From CAVUAF01 sp963739375 (GTDB taxonomy: Bacteria > Acidobacteriota > Terriglobia > Terriglobales > Acidobacteriaceae): 64,000 nucleotides of DNA. The position numbers were made by a program, and so were the translations under genes. Of the stretch, positions 59,827-64,000 are shown piece by piece (position 1 is the first letter of the stretch; every line of letters begins with the position of its first letter). Under the pieces are notes generated by a model. It had not been told where the DNA came from. It worked only from the letters and a program-made list of their open reading frames with translations, and did not search any database. The stretch spans positions 1-64,000 of the forward strand of contig CAVUAF010000022.1 of NCBI GenBank assembly GCA_963739375.1. Direction: 5' to 3'.

Positions 59827-61685
59827 AACGCATACTGCTCCATTCTCTCGCCCTGCTTCTCTGCCCGGTGCTGCTGTTCGCGCAGCCGGCGGCGCCGGCG
59901 CCACCCACCCCTGCGGCGGTGCGCTACACGATTTTCCTCAAGCAGCCCGCGGAGCACCTCGTGCACGTGCGCATGCAGCTGCCAGCGGGCGCGCCCGAGC
60001 GCTCCCTGCAACTTCCGGTGTGGAATGCGACCTACCAGGTCCGGGACTTCGCGCAATACGTGAGTGGATTGCACGCCAGCGGCGCCGACGGCAAGCCGCT
60101 CCCGGTGCGGGCGCTGGAGAAGTCGCAATGGCGCGTCAGCGGGAGCGCGGGCGGCGCCACGGTCGAATACGACTACCTCGCGGACCTGCCGGGTCCCTTC
60201 GGCACGCAGCTCAACGCGAACCACGCCTTCTTCAACCTGGCGCTGGTCCTGATGTATGGGGTGGATGCGCGCAGTCATCCGGTGCAGCTGCGATTGCGCG
60301 AGGTGCCGGCCGGCTGGCACATCGCCACCGCCTTGAGCACCGATCCCTCGGCCCTGCCGGCGGCCCACGCCGGCGCCGTACCTGCCGACGCCGTCACCTT
60401 CTTCGCCAAGACCTACGACGCCCTGGTGGACAACCCGATCGAGGTCGGCAAGTTTCAGGAGGTGGCCTTCCATGAAGGCGGCGGGCATTATCGCGTGGCC
60501 ATCGACGCGGACCCCGCCGACTACGACCTGGTGGCGATCACCGCCATGCTGCGCAAGATCGTCGCCACCGAGACCGCGTGGATGAACGACCGGCCGTTCG
60601 CGAGCTATCTCTTCATCTACCACTTTCCCAAGCCCGGCGGCGGAGGCGGCATGGAGCACGCCTACTCCACCGCGATCGACGCCGGCGCGGAGCGCGTGCG
60701 GCGCGATCCGCTGGTGCTGGCCAACGTGAGCGCGCACGAGTTCTTCCACCTGTGGAACGTGAAGCGGATCCGGCCGCAGTCGCTGGAGCCGGTGGATTAC
60801 ACGCGCGAGCAGTACACCCGCGCCCTGTGGTTCAGCGAAGGAGTGACCAGCGCCGTCGCCGAATACGTGCGGCTGCGCGCCGGGTTCGTGGATGAGCGCG
60901 GCTTCCTGGCGTCGCTGGCGCGCGCCATCGGCGAACTGCAGGGGCGCCCCGCGCGCCGCACGCAGTCGGCGGAGGAGTCGAGCCTGACCGCGTGGCTGGA
61001 AAAATATCCCGCCTACCACCTGCCGGAGCGCAGCGTCTCTTACTACCTGAAAGGTGATTTGCTGGGCGTGCTGCTGGACCTGGCGATGCTCGAGGCCAGC
61101 CACGGACAGAAGGGACTGCGCGAGCTCTTCCAGTACCTGAACGAGCACTACGCCAAACAAGGCCGCTTCTTCGACGACTCGACGGGCGTGCGCGACGCCG
61201 CCGAAGCCGTTACCGGCGCCAGCTTCCACAGTTTCTTCGCGCGCTATGTCAGCGGCGTGGAGGAGTTGCCCTGCGCCGAACTGCTGCGCACGGTGGGGCT
61301 GCGGCTCGAGCATCGCACGGGCATGGCCGCCGATCCCGGCTTTGCGGCGGTGCGCAACTTCGAGCAAAGTCCGGTGGCGACCAGCGTCGTCGCCGGCGGT
61401 CCGGCCGCGCAAGCGGGCTTGCAGCCCGGCGACATCATCAACCTGGTCAACGGCGAACTGCCGGCCAGCGACGTGAACGCGCAAATCGCGGAGTTCGGGC
61501 CGGGCGCGGAAGTGCTGTTGAAGGTGATGCGCCGCGGTACGCCGCAGGACATACGCTTCCGGCTGGGGCAGCGGCAGCGCGACGAATACGCGATTGTCGA
61601 TCTGCCCGGTATCACGCCCGAGCAGCGCGCGCGCCGCGCCGCGTGGCTGGGCACCACCCCGGCGCCGGGAGCGCCCGCGCCGTGA
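59823..61685 (+). CDS. M61 family metallopeptidase with PDZ domain
   Basis: A 620-residue glycyl-aminopeptidase-like protein. GTG start at 59823, overlapping the mpl stop. Signal peptide at about 1-20 (VKRILLHSLALLLCPVLLFA). The N-terminal beta domain (about 30-180) is followed by a gluzincin core: GGGGGMEHAYSTAI, zinc motif HEFFH at about residue 304 in VSAHEFFHLWNVKRIRP, and WFSEGVTS with the third ligand Glu. A PDZ domain ends the protein (about 520-600, AQAGLQPGDIINLVNGELP). It acts in the periplasm or outside. The gene overlaps plsC by 4 nt. Confidence 0.92.
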   Translation: MKRILLHSLALLLCPVLLFAQPAAPAPPTPAAVRYTIFLKQPAEHLVHVRMQLPAGAPERSLQLPVWNATYQVRDFAQYVSGLHASGADGKPLPVRALEKSQWRVSGSAGGATVEYDYLADLPGPFGTQLNANHAFFNLALVLMYGVDARSHPVQLRLREVPAGWHIATALSTDPSALPAAHAGAVPADAVTFFAKTYDALVDNPIEVGKFQEVAFHEGGGHYRVAIDADPADYDLVAITAMLRKIVATETAWMNDRPFASYLFIYHFPKPGGGGGMEHAYSTAIDAGAERVRRDPLVLANVSAHEFFHLWNVKRIRPQSLEPVDYTREQYTRALWFSEGVTSAVAEYVRLRAGFVDERGFLASLARAIGELQGRPARRTQSAEESSLTAWLEKYPAYHLPERSVSYYLKGDLLGVLLDLAMLEASHGQKGLRELFQYLNEHYAKQGRFFDDSTGVRDAAEAVTGASFHSFFARYVSGVEELPCAELLRTVGLRLEHRTGMAADPGFAAVRNFEQSPVATSVVAGGPAAQAGLQPGDIINLVNGELPASDVNAQIAEFGPGAEVLLKVMRRGTPQDIRFRLGQRQRDEYAIVDLPGITPEQRARRAAWLGTTPAPGAPAP

Positions 61686-62407
61686 TCCGCAGCCTGCTGA
61701 TGCTGGCTTTCTGGAGCGTGATGCTGCCGGTGGGCGCGCTCGTCGCCTTTCCCGTCACCTTCCTCACCGGGCGCGTGGACTTCCTGTACCGCTTCGCCAT
61801 GTGGATCGCGCGCACCGGCGTGCGCCTGGGCGGAGTGCGCGCCGAGGTTGCCGGCCTCGACCGCCTGGACCTCGGCCGCAACTACATCTTCATGGCCAAC
61901 CACGCCTCCAACCTCGACCCGCCGCTGCTCGTCCCGTTGCTGCCGCACCGCACCTCGGTGCTGGTGAAGAAGGAGCTGTTTCGCATTCCGCTGCTCGGCC
62001 GGGCGATGCGGATGGCGTCGCTGGTGGCGGTTGACCGCAGCAACCAGGAAGCCGCGATTGCCAGCGTGCGCCGGGCCGCGGAGGTGCTCGGCCGCGGCCT
62101 CGACATGACGGTGTTTCCCGAGGGCACGCGCTCGCGCGACGGGCGTCTGCTGCCGTTCAAGAAGGGTCCGTTCCACATGGCGATGGAAACCGGCGTGGCG
62201 GTGGCCCCGATCACGATTGTGGGCACGCACGCCGCCCTTCCCAAGGGCCGCTTTGCCACCAAGCCGGGGACGGTGCTGGTGATCTTTCACGCCGCGCTCG
62301 ACCCACGGCAGTTTGCGGACCGCGAGCAGCTGCAGGCGGCGGTGCGGCAGGAGATCGCCAGTGCGCTGCCGGGCGAGCAGCAGTCAGCGATTAGCGATAA
62401 GCAATAG
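61682..62407 (+). CDS. plsC: 1-acyl-sn-glycerol-3-phosphate acyltransferase
   Basis: A 241-residue PlsC-like acyltransferase that makes phosphatidic acid. GTG start at 61682. N-terminal hydrophobic segment (about 3-30), acyltransferase motif I NHASNLDPPLL, motif II-type KKELFRIPLLG, motif III FPEGTRSRDG and motif IV VAPITIVGTH. The last residues AISDKQ and the stop codon lie inside a heptamer array, so the true C-terminus may be recent. Overlaps the M61 gene by the GTGA arrangement and converges on dapF. Confidence 0.92.
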   Translation: MIRSLLMLAFWSVMLPVGALVAFPVTFLTGRVDFLYRFAMWIARTGVRLGGVRAEVAGLDRLDLGRNYIFMANHASNLDPPLLVPLLPHRTSVLVKKELFRIPLLGRAMRMASLVAVDRSNQEAAIASVRRAAEVLGRGLDMTVFPEGTRSRDGRLLPFKKGPFHMAMETGVAVAPITIVGTHAALPKGRFATKPGTVLVIFHAALDPRQFADREQLQAAVRQEIASALPGEQQSAISDKQ

Positions 62408-62476
62408 ACTACAGGCCGGAAGGAGGGGAGCCATGCGGTTCTTCGCTTCCTGCTTATCGCTTATAGCTTATCGCTT
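62384..62476. repeat. Inverted pair of heptamer arrays at the plsC/dapF convergence
   Basis: 62384-62406 has AGCGATT, AGCGATA, AGCAATA; 62451-62476 has GCTTATC, GCTTATA, GCTTATC, GCTTCCG, the reverse complement type. The first supplies the end of plsC, the second the end of dapF (both end in Ser-Asp-Lys plus one or more residues). The 44 nt between show no gene. Confidence 0.82.
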
Positions 62477-63258
62477 CCGTAGTAGAACTCGCCGCGTCCC
62501 ACCAGCCGCGCCGGACCGCGCAAGAAGACCTGGCCCTGCCAGCGCACCCGTTGGGCGCCGCCGGGCGCCACCACCGTGACCGGCGATTCGGCTTTGCCGG
62601 TCGCAATCGCCGCCACCGCCGCCGCGCACGAGCCGGTGCCGGAGGATTGCGTTTCCCCCACGCCGCGCTCGCAGATGCGAATCTCGATCTGGTGGCGGTC
62701 GCGCACGCGCACCAGCTCGACGTTGGTGCCATGCGGGAAATCGTGATGGCGGCTCATCTCCCCTGCCCCCGCCAGCCAGCCGGGAACGAATTCATCCACG
62801 AAGACGATGTACTGCGGGTTCCCCATGTTGACGGGGACGCCGCGGACGTTGCCGGAGGCCAGCCGGACAGGAAGAACCTCGCCCACCTGCGGCTCGCCCA
62901 TCTCCATTTCAAACTCGAACTCCGTGCCCGCGCGACCAGTGAGGATGCAGCGCTTGTTGCCTGCGCCGGTACGGACGGTGACAGCATCGCCGCCGCGCTC
63001 CGCGATGAGCCAGGCCGCGACACAACGCGTGCCGTTGCCGGAGAGCTCGGCCTCGCCGCCGTCGGCGTTGAAGAGGCGCGCCTGGATGTCGGCATCAGGC
63101 GCAGGAAAGAGCCACTCCACGCCGTCGGCGCCGATCCCCAGGTGGCGATCGCAGAGGGCGCGCGTGCCGGCGCCCAGGTCGGCGGGCGCGTGCTTCCCCT
63201 CGATGAGCAGGAAGTCGTTGCCGCAGGCGGTGGCCTTCACGAAGGGGAGGAGGGGCAT
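62461..63258 (-). CDS. dapF: Diaminopimelate epimerase
   Basis: A 265-residue DapF that interconverts LL- and meso-DAP for lysine and peptidoglycan. The two catalytic cysteines are C79 in ELSGNGTRCVA and C211 in SSGTGSCAAAVAA. FVKATACGNDFLLIEG starts the first lobe. Compared with consensus (ELCGNGxRC), the motif has Ser for the first Cys, which is not the catalytic one. Start at 63258. The C-terminal GSDKL is encoded by a heptamer array. It starts 1 nt after the stop of the MgtC-like gene and is probably coexpressed with it. Confidence 0.93.
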   Translation of the reverse strand: MPLLPFVKATACGNDFLLIEGKHAPADLGAGTRALCDRHLGIGADGVEWLFPAPDADIQARLFNADGGEAELSGNGTRCVAAWLIAERGGDAVTVRTGAGNKRCILTGRAGTEFEFEMEMGEPQVGEVLPVRLASGNVRGVPVNMGNPQYIVFVDEFVPGWLAGAGEMSRHHDFPHGTNVELVRVRDRHQIEIRICERGVGETQSSGTGSCAAAVAAIATGKAESPVTVVAPGGAQRVRWQGQVFLRGPARLVGRGEFYYGSDKL

Positions 63259-63259
63259 C

Positions 63260-63961
63260 TTATTCGTATTCCGTGGTCGCCCCCAGCAGGTGCGTGCGTT
63301 CGACGCCCACCGCACGGCGCAGTTGATCGAGAATTTCCTGCTGCTCGCGGCGGTTGGCGTCCACGTGGAATTGCAGGCGGTAGAGGGCGCCGTCGCGAGT
63401 GATGTTCACCGCGCGCGTGGCCTTCTGTTCCGGCTCCAGCGCGCGGTTGACGGCGGCGAGCAGTTCGTCCACGCTGGCGCCGGCAATCTCGAAGTGCGCC
63501 ACCGTGGCCTTGAATCCGAAGCGTTTCTCGAAGTAGCCCAGGATTTCCAGCGCCAGAAAAATCAGCATGGTCGCGAAAATCGCCGGCAGGTAGAGCCCGC
63601 CGCCGACCGCCATGCCGATGGAGGCGACCACGAACAGCGTCGCCGCCGTGGTCAGGCCCGTCACCGAGCCGCGCGAGTGCAGGATGGAACCGGCGCCGAT
63701 GAAGCCGATCCCGGGGATGATCTGCGCCGCAATCCGCGTGTGGTCGCCGGTGAACTCCGTCGCCAGTTCGATGGAGAGGATGGTGAACATGGCCGCGCCA
63801 AAGCAGATGAACATGTTGGTGCGCAGGCCGGCGGGCTTGCCCTGCAACTCGCGCTCCAGGCCAACGAAGCCGCCCAGCACCGCGGCCAGCACGAGGCGCA
63901 CCAGGGTGACCGAGACCAGCGAGGCCAGGTCCGTACGCAGCATCAAGAGTGGCAGAGTCAT
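63260..63961 (-). CDS. MgtC/SapB family membrane protein
   Basis: A 233-residue protein with four or five N-terminal transmembrane helices (about 15-165) bearing the family motif LGGFVGLERELQGKPAGLRTN and IIPGIGFIGAGSILHSRGSVTGLTTAATLF, followed by a C-terminal soluble ACT-like domain (about 165-230). MgtC proteins modulate magnesium and ATP homeostasis and virulence in some bacteria. Length and domain order are typical. The start at 63961 is 40 nt from the window end; its promoter would lie mostly outside. Confidence 0.92.
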   Translation of the reverse strand: MTLPLLMLRTDLASLVSVTLVRLVLAAVLGGFVGLERELQGKPAGLRTNMFICFGAAMFTILSIELATEFTGDHTRIAAQIIPGIGFIGAGSILHSRGSVTGLTTAATLFVVASIGMAVGGGLYLPAIFATMLIFLALEILGYFEKRFGFKATVAHFEIAGASVDELLAAVNRALEPEQKATRAVNITRDGALYRLQFHVDANRREQQEILDQLRRAVGVERTHLLGATTEYE

Positions 63962-64000
63962 AGAACTCCCGTCGCGCCAGAGTTTAGCAGCGCGCGCGCC

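Overview
The window is 64 kb of high-GC, densely coded bacterial chromosome, most likely from an Acidobacteriota (Terriglobia/Koribacter-like) genome. Support for that placement: a secreted protein of the acidobacterial VWFA-related family (51192-52940), a giant NHL-repeat secreted protein, a DUF4139 protein, a bacillithiol glycosyltransferase (bshA), and a diderm, DAP-type envelope gene set (lpxD, lolA, mpl, dapF). I see no rRNA, tRNA, CRISPR array, transposase, integrase or phage gene.

Layout. 1-3.2 kb: minus-strand run of UbiD-family decarboxylase, DinB-like protein and an M20-type amidohydrolase cut by the window edge. 3.5-10.5 kb: S41 protease, malic enzyme fused to a phosphotransacetylase domain, a DUF4139 secreted protein and a methyltransferase, most followed by clear rho-independent terminators. 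10.5-16.6 kb: nitrogen block, with glnA, a VKOR-like protein and glnE on the minus strand and a LysR regulator divergent from glnA. 16.9-19.2 kb: small secreted protein, pyruvoyl-dependent arginine decarboxylase, and convergently a deoxyhypusine-synthase-family protein (probable polyamine module). 19.4-26.6 kb: BadF-type kinase, helical protein, hydantoinase A, GNAT, a multiply frameshifted M16 peptidase, rlmN. 26.9-32.2 kb: major pilin, TPR/GT-C membrane protein, an ABC exporter with an unknown third gene. 32.2-34.3 kb: visibly less GC-rich trio of secreted or membrane proteins. 34.5-42.3 kb: lolA and a type IV pilus assembly cluster (pilC, pilB, pilM, pilN, pilO, a pilP-like gene, a pseudopilin-like gene). 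42.5-45 kb: receiver protein, YdjC-like deacetylase, bshA, with a parS-like centromere site in front of bshA. 45.2-54.6 kb: NHL giant, LytS-type kinase, VWFA protein, a CCA-adding enzyme with a histone-H1-like tail. 54.8-64 kb: envelope cluster lpxD, response regulator, ldcA, mpl, M61 peptidase, plsC, dapF, MgtC.

The strongest unexplained signal is intergenic. More than twenty degenerate tandem arrays with a 7-base (sometimes 8-base) period occur in gaps across the window. They often run right up to start codons or into stop codons, often form inverted pairs, and are associated with a palindromic REP-like element. Two copies of a longer composite element (41369-41460 and, inverted, 45151-45249) differ in length by exactly one heptamer. 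Separately, single-base indels are concentrated in four genes (M20 hydrolase, M16 peptidase, pilB, mpl) whose protein sequences are otherwise well preserved. Consensus errors are the simplest reading, but decay cannot be excluded.
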